Assembly (NCBI RefSeq): GCF_007992195.1
Contig: NZ_BJZU01000089.1
Coordinates: 1-56,191, forward strand
DNA: 56,191 nucleotides
From: Methylobacterium oxalidis
Lineage (GTDB): Bacteria > Pseudomonadota > Alphaproteobacteria > Rhizobiales > Beijerinckiaceae
Reading direction: 5' to 3'
Positions 25,114-34,215 of the stretch are shown here, piece by piece (the first letter of the stretch is position 1; the number at the start of each line of letters is the position of its first letter). The notes under the pieces are model-generated. The model was not told the origin of the DNA, did not search any database, and worked only from the letters and a program-made list of their open reading frames with translations. The position numbers were made by a program, and so were the translations under genes.

Positions 25114-25995
25114 TCAGTTCGAGCGGGCGGCCGGCCCCTTGTCCGTCCAGTCGGGCGGCAGGCCGATATAGTCGCCGATGATGCCGTCGATGCCCGGCGC
25201 CCGGCCGAACGCCTCGCAATCGGGGTCGAGCGGCGCCTCGCCGAGAACGGTGACGCGCACGCGGTCGTAGGTCGGCAGGGTCAGGGGGGCCTTGAACGGG
25301 TCCTGCCCGGTGGCCAGGAAGAAGCCGAAATCCTGCCCGAACTCGCCGGCGAGGTCGTAGATGTCGCTGGCGGGCGAGACGCGCGCCTGGTTCGTGAAGG
25401 CGTTCGCCGCGCCGCCCCAGACCATGGCGGCCCGCTGGTCGTGGCGGCGGTCGAGCGCCTCGGCCTCCACCGTGAGGCTGCCGAGCCCGATCGGCAGGCG
25501 CGGGATCGGCACGCGCCCGACGGCGGTGGCGAAGCCGACGCCGACCTGCGAGGCGATGGTGACGGCCGCCGAGGTGGCGATGGTGGCGCCGGCCGCCGGC
25601 ACGTTCGTCATCTCGGCCCGGGTCACGGCCGCGCGGATCGTCAGGTCGGCCTTGCGGGTCGAGACGACGTCGTAGCGGAGCGACAGCTCGTAGCAGAGGG
25701 CGCGGTCGGCGGCGTTCGCCACGAGCTTGCGCTCCACCGGCGTCAGCCCGGGGGCGACGAGTTCCGAGAACTCCGTCGGGATGATGCGGACGGTGCGGGT
25801 CTGCGGCAGGGCGGCGGGATCGAGGTAGATGCGGGCGCGGCTCGCGGTCTCCTCGCTGGAGACGAGGCGGTCGTAGCGGGTGAGCGAGCCGGTCTCGTTC
25901 AGGAGCACCGTGCCGCAGGCGGCGACGAGGGTGAGGACGCCGATGCCGGCGGCGAGGCGCGGGAGAGAGCGGGGCGAAGTCGGCCGAAAACGCAT
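25114..25995 (-). CDS. DUF3313-type lipoprotein
   Basis: The protein has 293 residues. Basic N-terminus, hydrophobic stretch LAAGIGVLTLVAAC with the lipobox Cys near residue 27, then LTRYDRLVSSEE, ARIYLDP and RTVRIIPTEFSELV, which resemble DUF3313 lipoproteins. A hydrophobic Ala/Val-rich segment around 150-185 (AAVTIASQVGVGFATAVG) is typical of this group. ATG 25995 is chosen because it begins the lipoprotein signal. It stands alone between guaB and a divergent MFS gene. Probably anchored in the outer membrane; the function is unknown. Confidence 0.72.
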   Translation of the reverse strand: MRFRPTSPRSLPRLAAGIGVLTLVAACGTVLLNETGSLTRYDRLVSSEETASRARIYLDPAALPQTRTVRIIPTEFSELVAPGLTPVERKLVANAADRALCYELSLRYDVVSTRKADLTIRAAVTRAEMTNVPAAGATIATSAAVTIASQVGVGFATAVGRVPIPRLPIGLGSLTVEAEALDRRHDQRAAMVWGGAANAFTNQARVSPASDIYDLAGEFGQDFGFFLATGQDPFKAPLTLPTYDRVRVTVLGEAPLDPDCEAFGRAPGIDGIIGDYIGLPPDWTDKGPAARSN

Positions 25996-26295
25996 CCTGT
26001 CACTTTCGCGGCGAGGGCTCGTGCGTCGGCGCGCCCGCCGCGTCCATCCCGCCGCGCGGGGCATGGGCCCGTCGCGCAGTGGAGGCTGGAGCGGCAGCGG
26101 CAGGCCGGCGTGTTGCGGCTGAGCTTAAGCGGCTTCCCCCTCGCCCGGAACGGGATTCGCCGTTAACGAAACACTTACGGCCGGCCCTGTGGCCCGCGCG
26201 ACACGAACCAGCAACACACGTCCGGGCCCCCAATCTCATCCCGCGCGCTTCCCGCGCGCCGCAACCTCGACCGGACCTCGACCATTTCCCGCCCG
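25996..26295. promoter_or_regulatory. Divergent intergenic region (lipoprotein / MFS transporter)
   Basis: These 300 bases should contain two divergent promoters. A GTTAACG-type motif occurs near 26162. No gene is supported, and no strong ribosome-binding site precedes the MFS start at 26296. Confidence 0.35.
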
Positions 26296-27717
26296 ATGCG
26301 CGCCTCCCGAATCGTCCCCCTCGTCGTCGCCACCGCCCTGTTCATGGAGAACACCGACTCGACGGTGATCGCGACGGCGCTGCCCACCATCGCGGAGAGC
26401 CTCGGGGAGGATCCGATCGCGCTGAAGCTCGCGCTGACCTCCTACCTCGTCAGCCTCGCCATCTTCATCCCGATCAGCGGCTGGATGGCCGACCGCTACG
26501 GCGCCCGCACGGTGTTCCGGGCGGCGCTCGCCGTGTTCATGGCGGGCTCGCTCGCCTGCGCCGCCTCGAACGGGCTCGGCTGGTTCGTCGCCGCGCGCTT
26601 CCTGCAAGGGATCGGCGGGGCGATGATGGTGCCGGTCGGCCGCCTCGTGATCCTGCGCAGCGTGCCGAAGGCGGAACTCGTCACCGCGCTCGCCTACCTG
26701 ACGATCCCGGCCCTGATCGGCCCGATCATGGGCCCGCCCCTCGGCGGCCTCATCACCACCTGGCTCGACTGGCGCTGGATCTTCCTCATCAACATCCCGA
26801 TCGGCCTGATCGGGATCGGTCTCGCCACCGCCTTCTTCGAGGACATCCGCGAGCCGGACCGCCCGCCCCTCGACGTTTCGGGCTTCCTCATGCTGGCGCT
26901 CGGGCTCGCCACCCTGATGCTCGGCCTCGCCTCGACGGGACGCCACCTGCTGCCGGACTGGCTGAGCTGGAGCTGCCTCGGCGTCGGCGCCGCCCTGCTC
27001 GTCCTCTACCTCCGGCACTCGCGGGCAGTGGCGCACCCGGTACTCAGGCTCGATCTGTTCCGGCACCCCACCTTCCGCGCCTCCGTGGTCGGGGGCAGCC
27101 TGTTCCGCATCGGCACCGGCGCGATCCCGTTCCTGCTGCCGCTCATGCTGCAGATCGGCTTCGGGCTCGATCCGCTGCAATCGGGCCTCATCACCTTCGC
27201 GGCGGCGGCGGGCGCCATGTTCGTGAAGTCGGTGGGTCCGCGCATCCTGCGCACCTTCGGCTTCCGACGCGTGATGGTGACGAACGCGGTGCTCGCGGCC
27301 TGCTTCCTCGCGGTGAACGGCCTGTTCACGGCGCAGACCCCGCACTGGCTCATCATCGCTCTGCTCTTCGTCGGCGGCTGCCTGCGCTCGGTCCAGTTCA
27401 CCTGCGTGAACGCCATCGCCTACGCCGACCTCGAATCGCGGGACATGAGCGCGGGCACGAGCCTCGCCAGCGTGGCGCAGCAGATCTCGCTGAGCCTCGG
27501 GGTCACCATCGGCGCACTGGCGCTGGAGGCCGCCGCCGGCTGGCACGGGCGCAGTGCCATCCGGGCGGAGGATTTCGCCCCGGCCTTCCTCGCGGTGGCC
27601 CTCATCTCCGGCGCCTCGGTCCTCGCCTTCCGGCGGCTCGCGCCGGACGCGGGCGCCGAGGTCTCGGGACAGCGCCTCGCCCGGGCGCAGTCGGCCGCAG
27701 CGCCGGGGCGGAACTAG
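26296..27717 (+). CDS. MFS multidrug-type exporter, DHA2 (14-helix) class
   Basis: The protein has 473 residues and about 13-14 membrane helices. MENTDSTVIATALPTIAESL is the helix-1 signature of DHA2 drug:proton antiporters, followed by the motif GWMADRYGARTVF (loop 2-3) and LQGIGGAMMVPVGRLV (helix 4). GPPLGGLI matches motif C of exporters. Inner membrane. The substrate cannot be read from sequence. Its 3' end overlaps that of the convergent DoxX gene by four bases. Confidence 0.85.
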   Translation: MRASRIVPLVVATALFMENTDSTVIATALPTIAESLGEDPIALKLALTSYLVSLAIFIPISGWMADRYGARTVFRAALAVFMAGSLACAASNGLGWFVAARFLQGIGGAMMVPVGRLVILRSVPKAELVTALAYLTIPALIGPIMGPPLGGLITTWLDWRWIFLINIPIGLIGIGLATAFFEDIREPDRPPLDVSGFLMLALGLATLMLGLASTGRHLLPDWLSWSCLGVGAALLVLYLRHSRAVAHPVLRLDLFRHPTFRASVVGGSLFRIGTGAIPFLLPLMLQIGFGLDPLQSGLITFAAAAGAMFVKSVGPRILRTFGFRRVMVTNAVLAACFLAVNGLFTAQTPHWLIIALLFVGGCLRSVQFTCVNAIAYADLESRDMSAGTSLASVAQQISLSLGVTIGALALEAAAGWHGRSAIRAEDFAPAFLAVALISGASVLAFRRLAPDAGAEVSGQRLARAQSAAAPGRN

Positions 27718-28220
27718 GCCGCCGCCCGCGCCGGCGCGCCGGCGGCGCGCTTGGGGCGGGCGGGCGCCTTCGAGCCTCCCTTCGCCCCGCCCCTGGCCGG
27801 CGCGCGCGCGGCGCCCGAGCGCCAGCCCTGCCAGCTCCAGGCGCCCGGTCCCGTCAGAGCGTACATCAGGAAGCCGCCGGCGAGGCCGAGATCGGCCAGG
27901 AACAGGGTGCGCTCGGCGACCGCCGCGGCGCCGATGAACTGCCAGAACGGGTGGAGGAGGAACGCCATCGCGGCGGCGAAGCCCGCGAGCGCGATTCCCG
28001 TGAGACGCGGCAGGACGCCGAGGATCAGCGCCACGGGTCCGAACACCTGCACGATCACCGCCGCCGTCGCGAGGGCGTTCGGGGCCGGCAGGCCGGTCCC
28101 GGCGAGCGTCAGCGCGAAGCCCGACACGTTGAGCGCCCGCGCGATGCCGGTCGGCAGAAGCGCCGCCGCGAGGAGGAGGCGCGAGGTGAGAAGCAATCCG
28201 TCCTGGGCGCGGGCGATCAC
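27714..28220 (-). CDS. DoxX-family membrane protein
   Basis: The protein has 168 residues with about four membrane helices (about 9-25, 47-68, 72-90, 104-124) and an unusual basic, Ala/Pro/Arg-rich C-terminal tail (about 130-168). The sequence RLLLAAALLPTGIAR and HPFWQF is typical of DoxX/DoxD-like integral membrane proteins. GTG start, with a weak ribosome-binding site. The gene is convergent with, and overlaps by four bases, the MFS gene. The function is unclear; relatives take part in redox or quinone-linked processes. Confidence 0.75.
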   Translation of the reverse strand: MIARAQDGLLLTSRLLLAAALLPTGIARALNVSGFALTLAGTGLPAPNALATAAVIVQVFGPVALILGVLPRLTGIALAGFAAAMAFLLHPFWQFIGAAAVAERTLFLADLGLAGGFLMYALTGPGAWSWQGWRSGAARAPARGGAKGGSKAPARPKRAAGAPARAAA

Positions 28221-28298
28221 GGGAGAGGCTCCGGTCTCGAAGGGGTCGCCCGCAGGCTCGCGGGCGGGCGTGAAGACCGGGTTAAGGTTGCGGGGTTC

Positions 28299-29573
28299 TC
28301 AACCGGAGACGCCGCCCCGGAACAGGCGACCGCGCTCGGTCCAGGCGACCACGACGAGGGCGAGCGCGCCGAGCCCGGCGTAGCCGACCCCGATCGGCAG
28401 GGTGGTGCCGTCGAAGGACTGGCCGATCACGTAACCGCAGAAGGCGCCGAGGATCGTCGTGTAGAAGCCGAGCACCGAGGAGGCGGTGCCGGCGATGGCG
28501 CCGAGTGGCTGCAGCGCCAGCGCGTTGAAGTTCGGCATCGCGAAGCTGATCAGGAACTGGTTCAGCGCCAGCACGGCGAGGAACAGGGCAAGCGGCGGCT
28601 GTCCCTGAAAGGCGAGGCCGACGCCGACCTGCGCGAGGCCGACCGCGACGAAGGCGATCAGCCCGGCATGCGAGAGCGGGCGCATGCCGAGGCGCCGCAC
28701 GGCGCGCGCGTTGACGAGCGTCGCCGCACCCATCGCGCCCGCCACCAGGCCGAAAGCCAGCGGGAACAGGCTGCCGAGATGGTAGAGGCCGGTATCGAAC
28801 ACCTGCTGCGCCGAGCCGACATAGCCCATGATGCAGCCGGTCAGCAGGCCGAGGGCCGTGGCGTAACCCACCGCCGTGCGGTTGCGCAGGGTCGTGAGCA
28901 GCGCATCGCCGGTGGCGCGGACGGACAGGGGCCGCCGGTACTCGGGATGCAGCGTCTCCGGCATCCGCGCGGTGAACCAGAGGACGAGGATGCCGGCCAG
29001 CACTAGCATCGACACGAACACGTAGGTCCACGAGCCGAGCGCCAGCATCGCGCCGCCGATCGCGGGGGCAATCATCGGCACGATCAGGAACACCATCATG
29101 ATGAGCGACATCACGCTCGCCATCTCGCGCCCCGCGAAGCGGTCGCGCACGATCGCCGTCGAGAGCACGCGCCCCCCCGCCGCACCGAGCCCCTGGATCA
29201 CCCGGGCGGCGAGAAGCCAGCCGAAGGAGGGCGCGGCCATGGCGAGGAAGCAGCCGGCCACGTAGATCGCGAGGCTCGCCAGCAGCACCGGCCGGCGCCC
29301 GAGCGCGTCGGAGAGCGGCCCGTAGACGATCTGCGCCACGCCGAAGCCGATCATGTAGACATAGACGAGAAGTTGCAGGCTGTTCGGGTCCGCGATGCCG
29401 AAGCGCGCCTGGATCGCCGGGAAGGCGGGCAGAAGGTTGTCGATCGAGATCGCCGTGACCGCCATCATCAGGGCGACGATGGCGACGAACTCGGCGAATC
29501 CCGGCCCGGTCCAGGGCGGTGCCTCGCGCACGGGCGCGGCCTCGGGCACGGAATGGCGGATCGGTGCGGTCAC
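28299..29573 (-). CDS. Bcr/CflA-type MFS drug exporter
   Basis: The protein has 424 residues and 12 predicted helices. SIDNLLPAFPAIQARFG is the helix-1 signature of the Bcr/CflA (DHA1) group, followed by GPLSDALGRRPVLLASL (loop 2-3 motif) and RVIQGLGAAGGRVLSTAIVRD. GTG 29573 is chosen because AAGG lies seven bases upstream and translation then begins just before the first helix; longer N-terminal frames are Pro/Arg-rich and unlikely. Inner-membrane proton-driven exporter; substrates unknown. Confidence 0.85.
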   Translation of the reverse strand: MTAPIRHSVPEAAPVREAPPWTGPGFAEFVAIVALMMAVTAISIDNLLPAFPAIQARFGIADPNSLQLLVYVYMIGFGVAQIVYGPLSDALGRRPVLLASLAIYVAGCFLAMAAPSFGWLLAARVIQGLGAAGGRVLSTAIVRDRFAGREMASVMSLIMMVFLIVPMIAPAIGGAMLALGSWTYVFVSMLVLAGILVLWFTARMPETLHPEYRRPLSVRATGDALLTTLRNRTAVGYATALGLLTGCIMGYVGSAQQVFDTGLYHLGSLFPLAFGLVAGAMGAATLVNARAVRRLGMRPLSHAGLIAFVAVGLAQVGVGLAFQGQPPLALFLAVLALNQFLISFAMPNFNALALQPLGAIAGTASSVLGFYTTILGAFCGYVIGQSFDGTTLPIGVGYAGLGALALVVVAWTERGRLFRGGVSG

Positions 29574-29787
29574 GGCTTGCCTTCGGGGCGTGGGCTCGGG
29601 ATCGAGGGAACGCGCGGGCGGTGGGATCGGCGCCGGGCGCGGTTCGCGGCCGGTAGAGCGGCACGGCGCGGGCCGATGTGTGCGGGCGCACGGACGCTTT
29701 CGCGCCGCAATGAAGGTTGAGGCTCTGGCACAACCCTGGGCCGCACCCTGAGTCGATTCCGGGGCTGCCTCGCGTCGGAGGGCCCGC

Positions 29788-31155
29788 ATGCACAGCGTCC
29801 GCGTCGCCGCGTTCCTGCTCCTCGGCCTCGCCTCCCTGGCCGCCGGTCCTGCGCATGCCGAGCCGGACGAGGATTTCGCGACGCGCGCCGAGGCGCTGAT
29901 CCGGCCGTTCACGGCCGGCGGGCTCTTCTCCGGCGCGATCCTCGTGGCGCATCGCGGGCAGCCGGTCCTGCGGCGGGCCTACGGGCTGGCGAACCGGGAA
30001 TGGGACGTGCCGAACACGCCGGAGACGCGCTTCCGGGTCGGCTCGATCACCAAGCAGTTCACGGCCGCGGCGATCCTGAAGCTCGCGGAGGCGGGCAAGC
30101 TCTCCCTCGACGATCCGGTCGCGCGGTTCTACCCGCAGGCGCCGCCTGCCTGGGAGCGGGTGACGATCCGTACGCTCCTCAACCACTCGTCCGGCATCCC
30201 GAGCTACACGAACCTGCCCGACTACTACGCGCGCATCCAGCGGCTGGAGATGAGCCCGCGGGCCATCGTGGCCCTGACGGCCGACAGGCCGCTGCTCTTC
30301 GAGCCGGGCAGCAGCTTCGACTACAACAACACGGGCTACGTCCTGCTCGGCCTCGCGATCGAGGCCGCCTCGGGCCAGCCCTACGAGCGCTATCTGCGCG
30401 AGGCCGTGTTCGCGCCCCTCGGCCTTGCCGGCATCGGGTACGACGACGCTGCCGAGATCCTGCCCCGGCGCGCCGCGGGCTACCGGCACGCTCAGGGCCG
30501 CTGGCGCAACGCCTTCCCGATCGCCTCCAGCATCCCCTACGCGGCCGGAGGCCACTACGCCACGCTCGACGATCTCCTCGCCTGGGACCGCGCCCTGTTC
30601 TCGGGACGCGTGATCTCAACGGAGTCGCGGGGCGCCATGTTCACCGATTACGGCTACGGCTACGGGCTCGGCTGGTTCGTCGGCGCATCGCGGGGGCACC
30701 GGCTGTGGTCGCACGGGGGCAACCTCAACGGCTTCCTGACGATCAAGGACTTCTACCCCGACGACGACCTCACGGTGATCGTGCTCGCCAACACCGAGAC
30801 GGCGCCGGTCCAGACCATGGCCCGCGAGCTCGCCGCGCTGTGGTTCGGCGTCGCCGAGCCGGGCCCCGAGATCGTGCTGGAGCCCGAGATCATGGACCGC
30901 TACGCAGGCCGCTACCGCCTCGACGGGCAGGGCACGCTGACGCTCGCCCGGGAGGGAGGCCACCTCCTCGTGGCGACCGCCGGCGAGCCCGCCGTGCCCT
31001 TCGCGCCGGAGGGCGACCGGACCTTCCTCTCGCGGGACCGTGATGCCCGCATCACCATCGACACCGAGCCGGACGGGCGGCCCACCGGGCTAATCCTCAC
31101 CCGCGGCGGCACCGAGACGCTCGCCGAGCGGGTCGAGGGCGAGCCGCAGCACTGA
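29788..31155 (+). CDS. Class C beta-lactamase-fold serine hydrolase, exported
   Basis: The protein has 455 residues. Signal peptide about 1-24 (AGPAHA-E). The catalytic motif SITK (Ser-x-x-Lys) is near residue 87, YNN is the Tyr motif near residue 179, and HGG near 310 replaces the KTG motif, as is common in PBP4*/EstB-like peptidases and esterases. Residues about 365-455 form a C-terminal lipocalin-like beta domain (YAGRYRLDGQGTL). The ribosome-binding site GGAGG is six bases upstream. Likely a periplasmic peptidase or esterase rather than a true beta-lactamase. Confidence 0.82.
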   Translation: MHSVRVAAFLLLGLASLAAGPAHAEPDEDFATRAEALIRPFTAGGLFSGAILVAHRGQPVLRRAYGLANREWDVPNTPETRFRVGSITKQFTAAAILKLAEAGKLSLDDPVARFYPQAPPAWERVTIRTLLNHSSGIPSYTNLPDYYARIQRLEMSPRAIVALTADRPLLFEPGSSFDYNNTGYVLLGLAIEAASGQPYERYLREAVFAPLGLAGIGYDDAAEILPRRAAGYRHAQGRWRNAFPIASSIPYAAGGHYATLDDLLAWDRALFSGRVISTESRGAMFTDYGYGYGLGWFVGASRGHRLWSHGGNLNGFLTIKDFYPDDDLTVIVLANTETAPVQTMARELAALWFGVAEPGPEIVLEPEIMDRYAGRYRLDGQGTLTLAREGGHLLVATAGEPAVPFAPEGDRTFLSRDRDARITIDTEPDGRPTGLILTRGGTETLAERVEGEPQH

Positions 31156-31410
31156 GGGCCCGCCTCGGCGCGGCGGTCGCCAAGCCCGCGGTTCGGGGCT
31201 AACATGCCCGCGTCAGACGACGGCCGCCGCCCCGCACGGGAGGATCGCAACGCCACGATGGCACCGACGCCGCCCGTCCGGATCCGGACGCCGCGCCCTG
31301 CTCCCCGACCCGTATGGCCAAAAGTCCAACTTGATTTGGGGAGCCATCTGCCATTGGCTGCCGCCGAGAACGCAGCAGCGCACAAGAAACGCTCACCGGA
31401 GGAGACATCC
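31156..31410. promoter_or_regulatory. Upstream region of the aldehyde dehydrogenase gene
   Basis: This is a 255-base gap. The dehydrogenase frame stays open through it from 31204, but the sequence is not dehydrogenase-like, and the GGAGGAG site just before 31411 fixes the start. A less GC-rich stretch around 31310-31360 is a plausible promoter. Confidence 0.4.
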
Positions 31411-32931
31411 ATGAACAAGCCGGAATTTCTGGGCTCGACCACGAAATCCCCCTTCTCGGCCCGCTACGAGAACTTCATCGGCGGCCAGTGGGTCCCGCCG
31501 GTCAACGGGCGCTACTTCGAGAACACCTCCCCGATCACCGGCCGCGTCGTCTGCGAGGTCGCCCGCTCGGACGCGCAGGACATCGAGAAGGCCCTCGACG
31601 CTGCGCACGGGGCCAAGGAAGCCTGGGGCCGCACCTCCCCGGCCGAGCGCGCCCGCATCCTCAACAAGATGGCCGACCGGATGGAGGAGAACCTCGATCT
31701 GATCGCGCTGGCCGAGACCTGGGACAACGGCAAGCCGATCCGCGAGACGACCCACGCCGACATCCCCCTCGCCATCGACCATTTCCGCTACTTCGCCGGC
31801 TGCGTGCGGGCGCAGGAAGGCTCGATCTCCGAGATCGACCACGACACGGTCGCCTACCACTTCCACGAGCCGCTCGGCGTCGTCGGCCAGATCATTCCGT
31901 GGAACTTCCCGATCCTGATGGCGGTCTGGAAGCTCGCCCCGGCGCTCGCCGCCGGCAACTGCGTCGTGCTCAAGCCCGCCGAGCAGACACCGGCCTCGAT
32001 CCTCGTCGTGCTGGAGCTGATCGGCGACCTGCTGCCCCCGGGCGTGCTCAACGTCGTGAACGGCTTCGGCCTCGAGGCCGGCAAGCCGCTGGCCTCCTCG
32101 CCCCGCATCGCCAAGATCGCCTTCACCGGCGAGACGACGACGGGCCGGCTCATCATGCAGTACGCCTCGCAGAACCTCATCCCGGTGACGCTGGAACTCG
32201 GCGGCAAGTCCCCGAACATCTTCTTCGCCGATGTGGCGAACGAGGACGACGACTTCCTCGACAAGGCGCTCGAGGGCTTCACGATGTTCGCCCTCAACCA
32301 GGGCGAGGTCTGCACCTGCCCGAGCCGCGCGCTCGTGCACGAGTCGATCTACGACCGCTTCATCGAGAAGGCGGTCAAGCGCGTCGAGGCGATCAAGCAG
32401 GGCTCGCCCCTCGATCCCGCCACGATGATCGGCGCGCAGGCCTCCGGCGAGCAGATGGAGAAGATCCTCAGCTACATCGACATCGGCCGGCAGGAGGGCG
32501 CCGAGGTGCTCACGGGCGGCGAGCGCAACCGCCAGGAGGGTGACCTCGCCGAGGGCTTCTACGTGAAGCCGACCGTGTTCAAGGGCCACAACAAGATGCG
32601 GATCTTCCAGGAGGAGATCTTCGGGCCCGTGCTCTCAGTGACGACCTTCAAGGACGACGCGGAGGCCCTCTCCATCGCCAACGACACGCTCTACGGCCTC
32701 GGCGCCGGCGTCTGGACCCGCGACGGGACCCGCGCCTACCGCTTCGGCCGGGCGATCCAGGCGGGACGCGTCTGGACGAACTGCTACCACGCCTACCCGG
32801 CCCACGCGGCCTTTGGCGGCTACAAGCAGTCCGGCATCGGCCGCGAGACCCACAAGATGATGCTCGACCATTACCAGCAGACGAAGAACATGCTGGTGAG
32901 CTACTCCCCGAAGAAGCTCGGCTTCTTCTGA
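31411..32931 (+). CDS. NAD-dependent aldehyde dehydrogenase (acetaldehyde dehydrogenase, ExaC/AcoD-like)
   Basis: The protein has 506 residues, the length of class ExaC/AcoD acetaldehyde dehydrogenases. It has IIPWNFPILM (NAD site), FTGETTTGRLI, the catalytic Glu in ELGGKSPN (near 268) and the nucleophile in NQGEVCTCPSR (near 302). The C-terminal HKMMLDHYQQTKNMLVSY is characteristic of this subgroup. It oxidises acetaldehyde (and similar aldehydes) to the acid with NAD+, as in ethanol use. The adjacent DUF779 gene is the usual partner. A strong terminator follows it, so the two may be transcribed separately or by readthrough. Confidence 0.92.
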   Translation: MNKPEFLGSTTKSPFSARYENFIGGQWVPPVNGRYFENTSPITGRVVCEVARSDAQDIEKALDAAHGAKEAWGRTSPAERARILNKMADRMEENLDLIALAETWDNGKPIRETTHADIPLAIDHFRYFAGCVRAQEGSISEIDHDTVAYHFHEPLGVVGQIIPWNFPILMAVWKLAPALAAGNCVVLKPAEQTPASILVVLELIGDLLPPGVLNVVNGFGLEAGKPLASSPRIAKIAFTGETTTGRLIMQYASQNLIPVTLELGGKSPNIFFADVANEDDDFLDKALEGFTMFALNQGEVCTCPSRALVHESIYDRFIEKAVKRVEAIKQGSPLDPATMIGAQASGEQMEKILSYIDIGRQEGAEVLTGGERNRQEGDLAEGFYVKPTVFKGHNKMRIFQEEIFGPVLSVTTFKDDAEALSIANDTLYGLGAGVWTRDGTRAYRFGRAIQAGRVWTNCYHAYPAHAAFGGYKQSGIGRETHKMMLDHYQQTKNMLVSYSPKKLGFF

Positions 32932-32953
32932 GAGCCTCGCCCCGCACGAGGAG

Positions 32954-32981
32954 CGCCCCGGCCGAGAGGCCGGGGCGTTTT
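32954..32981 (+). terminator. Rho-independent terminator after aldehyde dehydrogenase
   Basis: CGCCCCGGCC / GGCCGGGGCG makes a 10-base-pair stem with a GAGA loop, followed by TTTT. This is a classic intrinsic terminator about 22 bases after the stop codon. Confidence 0.88.
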
Positions 32982-33073
32982 CGCATCAGGGGGCGGCGGC
33001 AGGGCCTGCACGGCGGCTTTCCCTGCCCCAGATGAGCGGCAGCGACAGCGGCTTTCGACGGAGAGGATGCGCC

Positions 33074-33496
33074 ATGACCGAGCTGAACGTCGAGACCAAC
33101 ACAGCCGAGCAGGCCGGCGTCGACGGCACGCCGCTGCGCGTCACCGCCACCCCGGCCGCCCTCGAACTGATCGACGAGTTGCGCGCCGAGTACGGGCCCG
33201 TGATGTTCCACCAGTCCGGCGGCTGCTGCGACGGCTCGTCGCCGATGTGCTACCCGGTCGGCGACTTCATCACGAGCGACGGCGACGTCCATCTCGGCCA
33301 GGTCGGCGGCGCGGATTTCTTCATCAGCCGCTCGCAGTTCGAGGTCTGGAAGCACACCCACATCATGCTCGACGTGGTGCCGGGCCGCGGCGGCATGTTC
33401 TCCCTCGAGAACGGCCGCGAGAAGCGCTTCCACATCCGCTCGCGCCTGTTCTCGGCCGCCGAGAACGAGGCGCTGGCGGGCGCCTGCCGGATCTAG
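33074..33496 (+). CDS. DUF779 protein
   Basis: The protein has 140 residues and is cytoplasmic. The family core is MFHQSGGCCDGSSPMCY followed by DVHLG and FEVWKHTHIMLDVVPGRGGMFSLE. The Cys-rich GGCCDGSSPMC stretch could bind metal. DUF779 genes commonly sit next to acetaldehyde/aldehyde dehydrogenases, as here; the biochemical role is not known to me. ATG 33074 starts the conserved protein after GAGAGGA. The 3' end overlaps rlmE by four bases on the other strand. Confidence 0.88.
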   Translation: MTELNVETNTAEQAGVDGTPLRVTATPAALELIDELRAEYGPVMFHQSGGCCDGSSPMCYPVGDFITSDGDVHLGQVGGADFFISRSQFEVWKHTHIMLDVVPGRGGMFSLENGREKRFHIRSRLFSAAENEALAGACRI

Positions 33497-34215
33497 GCCT
33501 CGGCCGGTATGCCCGCGCCTGCCGGCCCCCTGTAACCGGTCGCCAGCACGTAGAGCTCGCTCGAATCCGCCCGGCTCGCGGGCGGCTTCACGTGGCGGAC
33601 CTGCGCGAAGTCGCGCTTGAGGTCGTTGAGGAGCGTGCCCTCGGTGCCGCCCTGGAAGACCTTCGCCACGTAGGCGCCACCCGGGGCCAGGATCTCGCGG
33701 GCGAACTCGGCCGCCGTCTCGGCGAGTCCGATGATGCGCAGGTGGTCGGTCTTCTTGTGGCCGGTCGTGTTCGCGGCCATGTCGGACATCACGAGGTCGG
33801 CCGGTCCGCCGAGGAGGTCCGTCAGCCGCTGCGGCGCGCTCGGGTCGAGGAAGTCGAGGGTGATGAATTCGACGCCCGTCATGGGCTCGATCTCGAGGAG
33901 GTCGATGCCGACGACCCTACCTTGCGGCCCCACCACCTTCGCCGCCACCTGCGACCAGCCGCCCGGCGCCGCGCCGAGATCGACCACCCGCTGGCCGGGC
34001 TTGAGGATGTGGAAGCGCTCGTCGATCTCGAGGAGCTTGAAGGCGGCGCGCGAACGGTAGCCCTCGCGCTTGGCGCGGGCCACGTACGGATCGTTGAGCT
34101 GCCGCTCCAGCCAGCGCTTCTGGGAGACGGTGCGCCCGCGCCCCGTCTTCACCCGCTGCTTCAGCTCGCCCCGAACGCCGCCTCCCCCGCCGCCGGCCCC
34201 GCGCCTGTCGCTCAA
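33493..34215 (-). CDS. rlmE: 23S rRNA (uridine-2'-O)-methyltransferase RlmE/FtsJ
   Basis: It methylates U2552 in the A loop of 23S rRNA during large-subunit assembly. The protein has 240 residues, with a Gly/basic N-terminal extension of about 30 residues and then the FtsJ core: RWLERQLNDPYV, SRAAFKLLEID (catalytic Lys), VVDLGAAPGGWSQVA (SAM), SDMAANTTGHKKTDH (catalytic Asp) and VAKVFQG (Lys). The TTG start at 34215 overlaps the TGA of ppx (TTGA), so the two are coupled. In-frame sequence upstream of 34215 belongs to ppx in another frame. Confidence 0.93.
   Translation of the reverse strand: MSDRRGAGGGGGGVRGELKQRVKTGRGRTVSQKRWLERQLNDPYVARAKREGYRSRAAFKLLEIDERFHILKPGQRVVDLGAAPGGWSQVAAKVVGPQGRVVGIDLLEIEPMTGVEFITLDFLDPSAPQRLTDLLGGPADLVMSDMAANTTGHKKTDHLRIIGLAETAAEFAREILAPGGAYVAKVFQGGTEGTLLNDLKRDFAQVRHVKPPASRADSSELYVLATGYRGPAGAGIPAEA

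Noticed and set aside
23488..26166. 892-codon open frame on the plus strand
   Set aside because: It is antisense to guaB and the DUF3313 lipoprotein gene, with no domain-like sequence.
26079..29006. 975-codon open frame on the plus strand
   Set aside because: Composition is dominated by Arg, Pro, Gly, His and Ala, and it crosses three genes with clear families (MFS, DoxX, Bcr/CflA). It is a shadow frame.
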